Program-made: the position numbers and the translations under genes
Part shown: positions 58,269 through 64,000 of the stretch, one piece after another
How positions within the stretch are numbered: position 1 is the stretch's first letter
Layout of the letters: each line of letters begins with the position of its first letter
Assembly (NCBI RefSeq): GCF_018131015.1
Contig: NZ_JAFCJJ010000014.1
Location: 1-64,000, forward strand
Direction: 5' to 3'
Length of the DNA: 64,000 nt
DNA from: Bradyrhizobium diazoefficiens
Lineage (GTDB): Bacteria > Pseudomonadota > Alphaproteobacteria > Rhizobiales > Xanthobacteraceae
The notes under the pieces: model-generated
The model's input: the letters and a program-made list of their open reading frames with translations, nothing else
The model's database searches: none
Told to the model about the DNA's origin: nothing

Positions 58269-58653
58269 CCTTCCCCGCGATTGACACAATTGGTTATTTT
58301 CGCTCGTCGTTTGACGACGGAAGCGCCCGCCTGAAAACCGCTGGGCCCCAATAGGCTCTCGTTTCAAATGATGCGCTGAGCGGCCCACCCGGTGGCCCTG
58401 AGCTCGGGCGCGCCGTGCCGCCTTCCTGCGCGGCCTCTGATGCTGACCTTCCGGCCTTCCCGAGCGAGCGGTCCCGGATCGTGCTGTCGCCCGCTGGCAG
58501 CTCTGTCCCCGGCTTGCCGCTCCCCGTCCCGTGCCGCCTGTCGCCACCCGGTTGCGCCCAGCGATCGATGAGCCGCTATGGCGGCTTGCCAAAGCGCAGT
58601 ATCCTGTCCGTACTGTAGTATTCCGTGCAAGAAGCGAGGCGGAGTATCCAAGC

Positions 58654-59910
58654 ATGAAAAATGCCCTTGAGATCGCCCAAATACCCGCCGAGATCACTGA
58701 GAAATGGCAGGAAATTATTGATCTTCTTGCCGAGGTGTTACACGTCCCCTCCGCTTTGATTATGAAGGTGGAGCCTCCGAACATTAGAGTTTTCGTCTGC
58801 AGTGACTCGGAGGGAAATCCGTACGAGAGGGACGAACTCGCTTGCCTCAACACAGGTCTGTACTGCGAGACGGTGATGAAATCCCGTCAACTGTTGCTGG
58901 TGCCGGACGCGTTGGCGGATCAGGAATGGAATGCCAATCCCGATATTAAATTGGGAATGATCTCTTACATGGGATTTCCGGTGGCCTGGCCCAATGGTGA
59001 CATCTTTGGGACCATATGTGTTCTGGACGCGAGGCCAAATGAGTACAGCGAACTTTACAGGAAAATACTGTTTCAGTGTCGCGAGGTTCTACAGACGGAC
59101 CTGAAAGTGTTGCAAGCCAGTATTGACCTCGAACATAAGGTCCTGGAACGGACCGCGGAACTAAGGAGAAGCGGCGAGTTGCTTCAAAAAGCCCAGACCG
59201 AACTCGCGCATGCAACACGCGTGACGACTTTGGGCGAACTGACATCCTCGCTCGCGCACGAAGTCAGCCAACCGCTCGGCGCCATGTCCCTCAACGCCAC
59301 GGCCGCCCTGTGCTCTCTCGACCTCGAAAATCCCGACCTGGGCGAAGCGCGCGATGCCCTGCGGGCGATCATCATGGACGGCGAGCGCGCGAATGACGTG
59401 ATACGTCGCGTCCGTGCACTCACGAAAATGAACGACATCCAGAAGACGCCTCTCGATATCAATGATGTGATCAAAGACGTGATGCTCATTTTCCGGCAGG
59501 AAGCGCTCTCGCATGGTGTTTCGCTATCGCAGGAATCTGCATCCGCGTTACCGCAAGTGCTTGGTGATCGCGTCCAGCTGCAACAGGTTCTAGTGAATCT
59601 TCTGATGAACGGCATCCAGGCCATGAGTGCCGTGACAGGCCGCCGTCACGAGTTGCGGATACGATCACAAGAGCAGGGACCTGATCACATCCTTGTTGCG
59701 GTCGAGGACACCGGTACGGGAATCGACCCGCAAAATGCGGACAGGCTGTTCAGCGCCTTTTTCACGACAAAGCCGGATGGCCTGGGCCTGGGCCTATCGA
59801 TCTGCCAGTCGATTGTCGAGCGGCACGGCGGCAAGATATGGGGGGCTTCGAATTCCGGAGTGGGCAGCACGTTTCAATTTACGTTGCTCGCACGTGGGCA
59901 GGTTCACTAG
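58654..59910 (+). CDS. GAF-domain sensor histidine kinase
   Basis: The 418-residue protein has an N-terminal GAF domain (about 10-155: IDLLAEVLHVPSALIMKVEP, YCETVMKSRQLLLVPDAL, YMGFPVAWPNGDIFGTICVL), a coiled linker, a HisKA helix with the phosphorylated H202 in TSSLAHEVSQPLGAMSLNAT and an HATPase with N box QVLVNLLMNGIQAM and G boxes EDTGTGIDP and DGLGLGLSI. No TM, so it is cytoplasmic and senses an internal or diffusible signal. The QPLGAM dimerisation segment resembles DctB/FixL-type kinases. No response regulator is adjacent. The GAF part uses more A/T codons than nearby genes, which hints at a different origin. Confidence 0.92.
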   Translation: MKNALEIAQIPAEITEKWQEIIDLLAEVLHVPSALIMKVEPPNIRVFVCSDSEGNPYERDELACLNTGLYCETVMKSRQLLLVPDALADQEWNANPDIKLGMISYMGFPVAWPNGDIFGTICVLDARPNEYSELYRKILFQCREVLQTDLKVLQASIDLEHKVLERTAELRRSGELLQKAQTELAHATRVTTLGELTSSLAHEVSQPLGAMSLNATAALCSLDLENPDLGEARDALRAIIMDGERANDVIRRVRALTKMNDIQKTPLDINDVIKDVMLIFRQEALSHGVSLSQESASALPQVLGDRVQLQQVLVNLLMNGIQAMSAVTGRRHELRIRSQEQGPDHILVAVEDTGTGIDPQNADRLFSAFFTTKPDGLGLGLSICQSIVERHGGKIWGASNSGVGSTFQFTLLARGQVH

Positions 59911-59938
59911 CTGACCTCAGCGCGCGCATTCGCCAGGA

Positions 59939-60400
59939 TCAGGCCAACGCGACCGGACCCCACACGCCGCCATATGGCCGATCGTCCTCGGACCTCGCGG
60001 GTTTGCGGCGAGGCCTCGTCGTGGCGCTGTGTGCGCGCCGATGCCGGGCATCCAGGCGCTGCGCCCGCGCGGCGACGCTGGCGGCGAGCTCCGCGATACG
60101 CGCCGCCGTCTGCTTCACGACGAACAGGATCGTGGTGACGCGGCTCAGCATGCCGACCAGGAACACCACCGAGAAGATGTCGATATAGGCGAGGAAATCG
60201 CCGACCAGCATCAGCTCCGGCGGAATCGGGATCCTGTGGTAGTAGGCCCCGATCAGGATGACGACGGGGATGAAGGCGATGACCTTCCGCAGCGTGATCC
60301 GGTTCAGCAGCGCCGCCAGTTGCACGACCAGCACCTCCCACAGCGCATCCCCGATCGCGAGCGGGATTTCGTAGGTCCATCTCCGCCACCAATGCTTCAC
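59939..60400 (-). CDS. Hypothetical membrane protein
   Basis: The 153-residue protein has a Trp-rich N-terminus (MKHWWRRWTYEIPLAIGDAL), two hydrophobic segments (KVIAFIPVVILIGAYYHRI, FLAYIDIFSVVFLVGMLSRV) and a long basic C-terminus rich in Arg/Ala after residue 100. The basic tail is unlike the core and may be disordered. I recognise no family. The gene follows the universal stress protein gene on the same strand after 15 bases, so the two are probably one transcript. Confidence 0.72.
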   Translation of the reverse strand: MKHWWRRWTYEIPLAIGDALWEVLVVQLAALLNRITLRKVIAFIPVVILIGAYYHRIPIPPELMLVGDFLAYIDIFSVVFLVGMLSRVTTILFVVKQTAARIAELAASVAARAQRLDARHRRAHSATTRPRRKPARSEDDRPYGGVWGPVALA

Positions 60401-60415
60401 GACATTGCTCCGAGG

Positions 60416-60841
60416 TTAGTGTCTGACCACCAGCACCGAGCACTTGGCATAGCGCACCACGTGGCCGGCATTGGAGCCGAGGAAATAGGTGCGCATCGCC
60501 GGACGGTGCGAGGTCATCACGATCAGGTCGGCCTTGACGTGCGCGGCTTCCTCCAGAATCTCGTGATAGATGCCGCCCTGGCGCACCACGCTGGAGATGT
60601 GCGCGGCGTCGATGCCGGATTCGCGTGCGACGATGGCAAGCGCCTCTTCCGAGGTCTGGCGCTGCTGCTCGTCGAAATCCGCCGGCACGTATTCGGCGAG
60701 CATGACCGGGGTCATCGGCAGCACGTTGAGCAGCCGCACTGCGCCGTTCCAGGTCTGCGACAGCGTTGCCGCGGTCGCCAGTGCAGGCTTGGCGAGATCG
60801 GTATCGGCGAGGTCGATGGGCACGAGAATGGACTTGAACAT
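60416..60841 (-). CDS. Universal stress protein (UspA family)
   Basis: The 141-residue protein has the Usp fold: MFKSILVPIDLADTDLAKPA at the start, VLPMTPVMLAEYVP and the C-terminal nucleotide-binding run IVMTSHRPAMRTYFLGSNAG followed by VVRYAKCSVLVVRH. The last segment fits G-x2-x-G-x9-GSxA, although the first glycines are replaced (SHRPAM), so ATP binding may be weak. It is first in a probable two-gene unit with the membrane protein at 59939. Stress-related role is known for the family only. Confidence 0.92.
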   Translation of the reverse strand: MFKSILVPIDLADTDLAKPALATAATLSQTWNGAVRLLNVLPMTPVMLAEYVPADFDEQQRQTSEEALAIVARESGIDAAHISSVVRQGGIYHEILEEAAHVKADLIVMTSHRPAMRTYFLGSNAGHVVRYAKCSVLVVRH

Positions 60842-60881
60842 CTGCGCCTCCAGTCAGCACGTATTCCGGTGCGTCGCGCGA

Positions 60882-61418
60882 TCATCCCAGCCGAAGCAGC
60901 TTGGGGCTGACGAACAGCACCAGTTTGCCGCGGCGGTAGGCCACGTCACCCCAATCCTTCACGTCAAAGTCGAAGATCGCAAGCCCCGCCGTGGGCAGGT
61001 TGTCGGCGATCGCCCTGGCCCCGGCCGGATCGCCGCTGCCCATCAGCATCAAGGCGGCCTCGTGCATGCCGGGATTGTGCCCGACCAGCATCAGCCGCCG
61101 GGGATTGGCCGGAATGGTTGCGGTGCGAATTGTTTCCAGGATTTGTGCGGGGTCGGCGAGGTAGAGTTCCGGCAAAATCTCGACCTGCGGCGCGGCGACG
61201 CGGTCCTTCATCGTCTCCCAGGCGATGTCCCAGGTCTGCCGGGCCCGGACGGCGTGCGACACCAGCACGGCATCGGGGGAGGGAGGATGGGCGGCGATCC
61301 AGTCCCCGATCTCGGCGGCATCCCTGTGGCCGCGGTCGTCGAGCCGGCGATCCTCGTCACGGCCGCTCGGCGCGTCGGACTCGGTCTTGGCGTGACGCAG
61401 CAGCATCAAACGGCGCAT
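60882..61418 (-). CDS. SixA-like histidine phosphatase
   Basis: The 178-residue protein has the phosphatase signature LMLLRHAKTESDAPSGRDED, with the RHA catalytic histidine and the SixA-type arrangement, a second histidine in LVGHNPGMHEAA and VLVSHAVRARQTWDIA. SixA dephosphorylates Hpt domains in enteric bacteria; an Hpt protein is at 37633 but far away, so a link is speculative. Many SixA-like proteins in alphaproteobacteria have unknown substrates. It lies 40 bases upstream of the Usp gene on the same strand. Confidence 0.88.
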   Translation of the reverse strand: MRRLMLLRHAKTESDAPSGRDEDRRLDDRGHRDAAEIGDWIAAHPPSPDAVLVSHAVRARQTWDIAWETMKDRVAAPQVEILPELYLADPAQILETIRTATIPANPRRLMLVGHNPGMHEAALMLMGSGDPAGARAIADNLPTAGLAIFDFDVKDWGDVAYRRGKLVLFVSPKLLRLG

Positions 61419-61476
61419 GGCATTCTCGAATCGTTGCGCGTCCAGGGTAATCTAAAGGCGCCGGTTGAGGACGAGG

Positions 61477-61513
61477 TGGAAAACCGCTTCACACCTTTCC
61501 GGATCATGCTCTA
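61477..61513. repeat. Partial copy of the GGAAAACCGC/CCGGATCATGC repeat
   Basis: GTGGAAAACCGCTTCACACC-TTTCCGGATCATGCTCT matches the right half of the repeat at 38571-38615 with few changes. It ends ten bases before the oxidoreductase ATG, so it could contain or mask its ribosome-binding site. Confidence 0.8.
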
Positions 61514-61523
61514 AGAAAACGAC

Positions 61524-63005
61524 ATGAGCGAGACTTTCACAAGCGTGTCCCAAGAGGAAGCCAGCGGGGAAGCCAGCGAGGAAGCCGGCCTCGGCGCGCG
61601 TGCGCGGCTGTCATTCGACCTCGATGCCGACGTCTGCGTCATCGGGGCCGGCCTTGCGGGCCTGTCGGTGGCGCTCGAGGCGGCCCGGCTCGGGGCCAGC
61701 GTCGCGGTGCTCGAGGGCCGCCATGTCGGCTGGAACGCCTCGGGCAACCAGCTCGGCACGGTCATGCCGGGCTTTGCGCTGCCGCTGGCCGAGCTGATCG
61801 AGCGCATCGGCTTCGAGGACGCGCGCGAATTGTGGACGCTGTCGAAGGAGGGCGCCGAGTTCGTCCGCGCCAATGCCACGGAAGAGAACATGCCGGGCAT
61901 CTGCCTCAGCGAGGGCGTGCTGGAAGTCTCCAATGTCGATGCCGGCGACCGGCTGATCAGCCGCTTGCAGATGCTGAATGAGGATTTCGACACCGAGGTC
62001 GAAGGCTGGCAGGCCGATCGTGTCCGCGCGGCGCTGAGGACCGATCGCTACTTCCACGGCGTGCATTATCCCAAGGCCTTCCAGGTCGACGGCCGCAAAT
62101 ATGTGCATGGCCTGGCGGCGCTGGCGCGGCGCGCGGGCGCTCGCATCTTCGAGGATACGCCGGTCGTCAGCATCGACCATTCCGGCATCCGCAAGCGTAT
62201 CGTCACGCCCACGGCGCGGCTGCGCGCCACGCATATCGTGCTCGCCGGCAACATTCATCTCGGCGCGCCGTTGCGGCGCCTGTCGGAAACGCTGCTGCCG
62301 GTCTGGCGCTATGCCGGCGTCACCGCGCCGCTCGGCGAGCGCCTGCACGAGATCGTCGCCTTCAAGGGATCGGTGATGGATTCCGACGGTATCGACCATT
62401 TTCGTGTCGTCGACGGCGACCGGCTGATGTGGGAGAGCCCTGAGACCACCTGGGCCGCGCGCCCCCAGCGTTTCGCCGGCGCCATAAGGCGGCGAATCCG
62501 CAGCATCTTTCCCGAGCTCGGCAATGTCGGGATCGCCGACATGTTCGGTGGCGTCACCGGCCAGACGGTACACGGCATGCCGCAGATCGGGCAGTTGCGC
62601 AAAGGCCTGTGGGTGGCGAGCGGCTTCGGCCGCCAGGGCATGAACACCTCCGCCATGGCAGGGCAGTTGATCGCGCGCAGCATCCTGCAGGGCGATGAGC
62701 GCTGGAAGCTGTTCTCGCCGTTCGAGCTGGTCTGGGCCGGGGGCGCGACCGGGCGGGTGGCGGGCCAATTGGTCGGAATCTGGGGCCGGGCGAGTTCGGC
62801 GGCGGCCGGCTCGCTCGCCCGCTATCGCGAGCGGGTGCGGCTCAAGGACAGGGAGCGCGAGGCCCGGCTGGCCGCGGCCAACCGCGCTGCCGGATCGGGT
62901 CCGCGCCGGCCGGCAGGTCCTCGCCCCCGCCCGGCACCTGCGTCGGAGCCGGCTGCGCCGGGGAGCGCGGAACCCGCCGCCCATGACCACAGCGTCTCGC
63001 AATAA
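61524..63005 (+). CDS. FAD-dependent oxidoreductase (DAO family)
   Basis: The 493-residue flavoprotein has a dinucleotide fold at 36-65 (DVCVIGAGLAGLSVALEAAR) and a DAO-type core with the FAD segment ASGNQLGTVMPGF and the C-terminal LWVASGFGRQGMNTSAMAGQ. It resembles PuuB-like or sarcosine/glycine oxidase-type enzymes that oxidise secondary or primary amines. The last 45 residues (RPAGPRPRPAPASEPAAPGS) are a disordered Pro/Ala-rich tail. The substrate is not known. A repeat ends ten bases before the ATG, so no clear Shine-Dalgarno is visible beyond TAAGAAAACG. Confidence 0.87.
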   Translation: MSETFTSVSQEEASGEASEEAGLGARARLSFDLDADVCVIGAGLAGLSVALEAARLGASVAVLEGRHVGWNASGNQLGTVMPGFALPLAELIERIGFEDARELWTLSKEGAEFVRANATEENMPGICLSEGVLEVSNVDAGDRLISRLQMLNEDFDTEVEGWQADRVRAALRTDRYFHGVHYPKAFQVDGRKYVHGLAALARRAGARIFEDTPVVSIDHSGIRKRIVTPTARLRATHIVLAGNIHLGAPLRRLSETLLPVWRYAGVTAPLGERLHEIVAFKGSVMDSDGIDHFRVVDGDRLMWESPETTWAARPQRFAGAIRRRIRSIFPELGNVGIADMFGGVTGQTVHGMPQIGQLRKGLWVASGFGRQGMNTSAMAGQLIARSILQGDERWKLFSPFELVWAGGATGRVAGQLVGIWGRASSAAAGSLARYRERVRLKDREREARLAAANRAAGSGPRRPAGPRPRPAPASEPAAPGSAEPAAHDHSVSQ

Positions 63006-63094
63006 AGTGAGAAAAATCCGGCCTGGACGTGTAACGTCGGCCGTGTGAGCCCGTATCTCGGAGGGTGTGGATTCCCCCGCGCACGGAGACTGAG

Positions 63095-63601
63095 ATGTTA
63101 GACCGCCGCATCCTCTTGACGACCGTCGCCGGCCTGTTCGGCCTTGCGGCTTTCCGCTGGCTGAGAGCAACGCCTGCCGAGGCGGGGCCTGCGCAAAAGT
63201 TCGAGATCGAGAAGACCGAGGCGGAGTGGCGTGCCCAGCTCACGCCCCAGCAATACGAGATCCTGCGCAACCATGGCACCGAGCGGCCGGGCTCGAGCCC
63301 GCTCTTGAAGGAGCATCGCAAGGGTGTCTTTGCCTGCGCCGGCTGTGACCTGCCGCTGTTCGCGTCCGACACCAAGTTCGAGAGCGGCACGGGATGGCCG
63401 AGCTTCTACCAGCCGATCGAGGGCAATGTCGGCAGGACCGAGGACCGCACCTACGGCATGGTCCGCACCGAGGTGCATTGCCGCCGCTGCGGCGGCCATC
63501 TCGGTCACGTCTTCGACGACGGCCCGAAGCCGACCGGATTGCGCTACTGCATCGACGGCTTTGGCCTCGTGTTCCACCCGGCTGCGGCGTCGGCGACGTA
63601 A
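63095..63601 (+). CDS. msrB: Exported methionine-R-sulfoxide reductase MsrB
   Basis: The 168-residue enzyme reduces methionine-R-sulfoxide in proteins. Zn ligands are C81/C84 (CAGC) and C129/C132 (CRRC); the catalytic Cys is C152 in LRYCIDGFGLVFHP; SGTGWPSFYQP is conserved. The N-terminus carries a twin-arginine-like leader (LDRRILLTTVAGLFGLAAFR, ending PAEAGP), so this form is exported and probably protects periplasmic proteins. Most bacterial MsrB proteins lack this leader. ATG at 63095 chosen because it starts the leader. It is followed by a strong terminator. Confidence 0.93.
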   Translation: MLDRRILLTTVAGLFGLAAFRWLRATPAEAGPAQKFEIEKTEAEWRAQLTPQQYEILRNHGTERPGSSPLLKEHRKGVFACAGCDLPLFASDTKFESGTGWPSFYQPIEGNVGRTEDRTYGMVRTEVHCRRCGGHLGHVFDDGPKPTGLRYCIDGFGLVFHPAAASAT

Positions 63602-63661
63602 GCCCGCGCGGACCGCCCCGGAACCCGATGTCCCGGCAATTGTTGCCGGCCCGGCAATTGT

Positions 63662-63693
63662 GCCCCGGTCTTTCGACCGGGGCTTTTCTTTTA
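63662..63693 (+). terminator. Intrinsic terminator after msrB
   Basis: A 9-bp stem GCCCCGGTC/GACCGGGGC with a TTTC loop is followed by TTTTCTTTT. It separates msrB from the flagellar promoter. Just upstream, GGCAATTGTTGCC and a repeat of CCGGCAATTG form another small palindrome. Confidence 0.9.
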
Positions 63694-63721
63694 AGTCATT
63701 GATTTCCTGAGAATACCTGCA

Positions 63722-63738
63722 TTGGCACGGCCCTTGCG
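63722..63738 (+). promoter_or_regulatory. Sigma-54 (RpoN) promoter of flgE
   Basis: TTGGCACGGCCCTTGCG has the invariant GG (63724-63725) and GC (63736-63737) ten bases apart, matching TGGCAC-N5-TTGC. Transcription would begin near 63749, about 54 bases before flgE. Confidence 0.85.
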
Positions 63739-63802
63739 ACGTCTCCTTTCGATTGCGGCCATGGGTCCGGCGGCCGCCGGGATCGGATTTGGAGACAAAG
63801 TT

Positions 63803-64000
63803 ATGGGTATCTTCGATGCAATGAACACCTCGGTGGGTGGCCTGCAGGCGCAGTCCTACGCGCTGCAGAACATTTCCGGCAACATCGCGAACTCCTCCAC
63901 CACTGGCTACAAGGGCATCGGCACCAGCTTCGAGGATCTGATCCCGGAGTCCGGTGTGCCGAGCAAGCAGGTCGCCGGCGGCGTCACCGCGCATGCGCAG
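63803..64000 (+). CDS. flgE: Flagellar hook protein FlgE (5' end only)
   Basis: The first 66 residues are present; the gene runs off the window. MGIFDAMNTSVGGLQAQSYA, then LQNISGNIANSSTTGYKGIG, is the N-terminal rod/hook signature of flagellar axial proteins (the xNIxNxxTxGYK motif), and TSFEDLIPES favours hook protein FlgE over FlgG or FlgF. GGAGACAAAG provides a ribosome-binding site. An RpoN promoter upstream agrees with late flagellar control. The C-terminal part would settle FlgE against other axial proteins. Confidence 0.85.
   Translation, partial: MGIFDAMNTSVGGLQAQSYALQNISGNIANSSTTGYKGIGTSFEDLIPESGVPSKQVAGGVTAHAQ

Overview
The window is high-GC alphaproteobacterial chromosome, most like Bradyrhizobium or a close relative (Nitrobacteraceae). 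Pointers are the gene content (very large membrane-anchored coiled-coil protein of the rhizobial growth-pole type, STAS-fused MlaE, TrxR-like ferredoxin-NADP reductase, DUF1127 proteins, CHRD protein), several families of GC-rich palindromic repeats of the kind scattered through Bradyrhizobium genomes, a match to the TTAA-N7-TTAA CtrA consensus and an RpoN promoter before a flagellar hook gene. I see no rRNA, tRNA, CRISPR array or intact insertion sequence.

Layout. 0-8 kb: murJ, then a DpgC-like crotonase-fold gene flanked by a second, decayed copy of the murJ 3' end; small VOC, GNAT and DUF1127 genes; a fragment of elongation factor G; and a possible leaderless 25-codon ORF followed by a terminator. 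8.7-13.5 kb: a molybdenum hydroxylase large subunit without its usual partners, two cytochromes c, a CHRD protein and a stand-alone Lrp/AsnC effector domain. 13.6-18.4 kb: thiD, a HigBA-type toxin-antitoxin pair with a near-consensus promoter, a metallophosphatase/glycosyltransferase pair and a threonine dehydratase. 18.3-28.5 kb: an outer-membrane SphA-like protein, a caspase-like lipoprotein, a membrane gene flanked by direct repeats, an RbsD/FucU protein, a small kinase, an MFS transporter and a dipeptide epimerase.

28.6-31.4 kb is an MCE/Mla lipid-transport operon (permease, ATPase, MlaD). 31.7-37.2 kb is one 1855-residue, two-TM, coiled-coil gene with 22- and 44-residue repeats; it shares a CtrA-like upstream region with a divergent Hpt phosphotransfer gene. 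38-42 kb holds a 2Fe-2S ferredoxin, a thioesterase, a ferredoxin reductase and small exported proteins. 42.1-48.6 kb is a D-glucarate/galactarate catabolic operon (kdgD, gudD, semialdehyde dehydrogenase, garD) led by a LysR regulator, with related TATCGAYCGATR sites before the regulator and before the operon. 49-61.4 kb mixes an SGNH hydrolase, an LPG-synthase-like flippase, a ferritin-like DUF892 protein, a DHA2 exporter, a MocR regulator, a GAF-histidine kinase, a universal stress protein and a SixA-like phosphatase. The end carries a FAD oxidoreductase, an exported MsrB and the first 66 codons of flgE behind an RpoN promoter.

The most notable items are the giant coiled-coil protein with its CtrA sites, two cases where a gene is bracketed by imperfect copies of neighbouring sequence (DpgC-like gene; 475-residue membrane gene), the leaderless small ORF, and the leaderless HigBA promoter. 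All functional statements rest on reading the translations; no database search was run.
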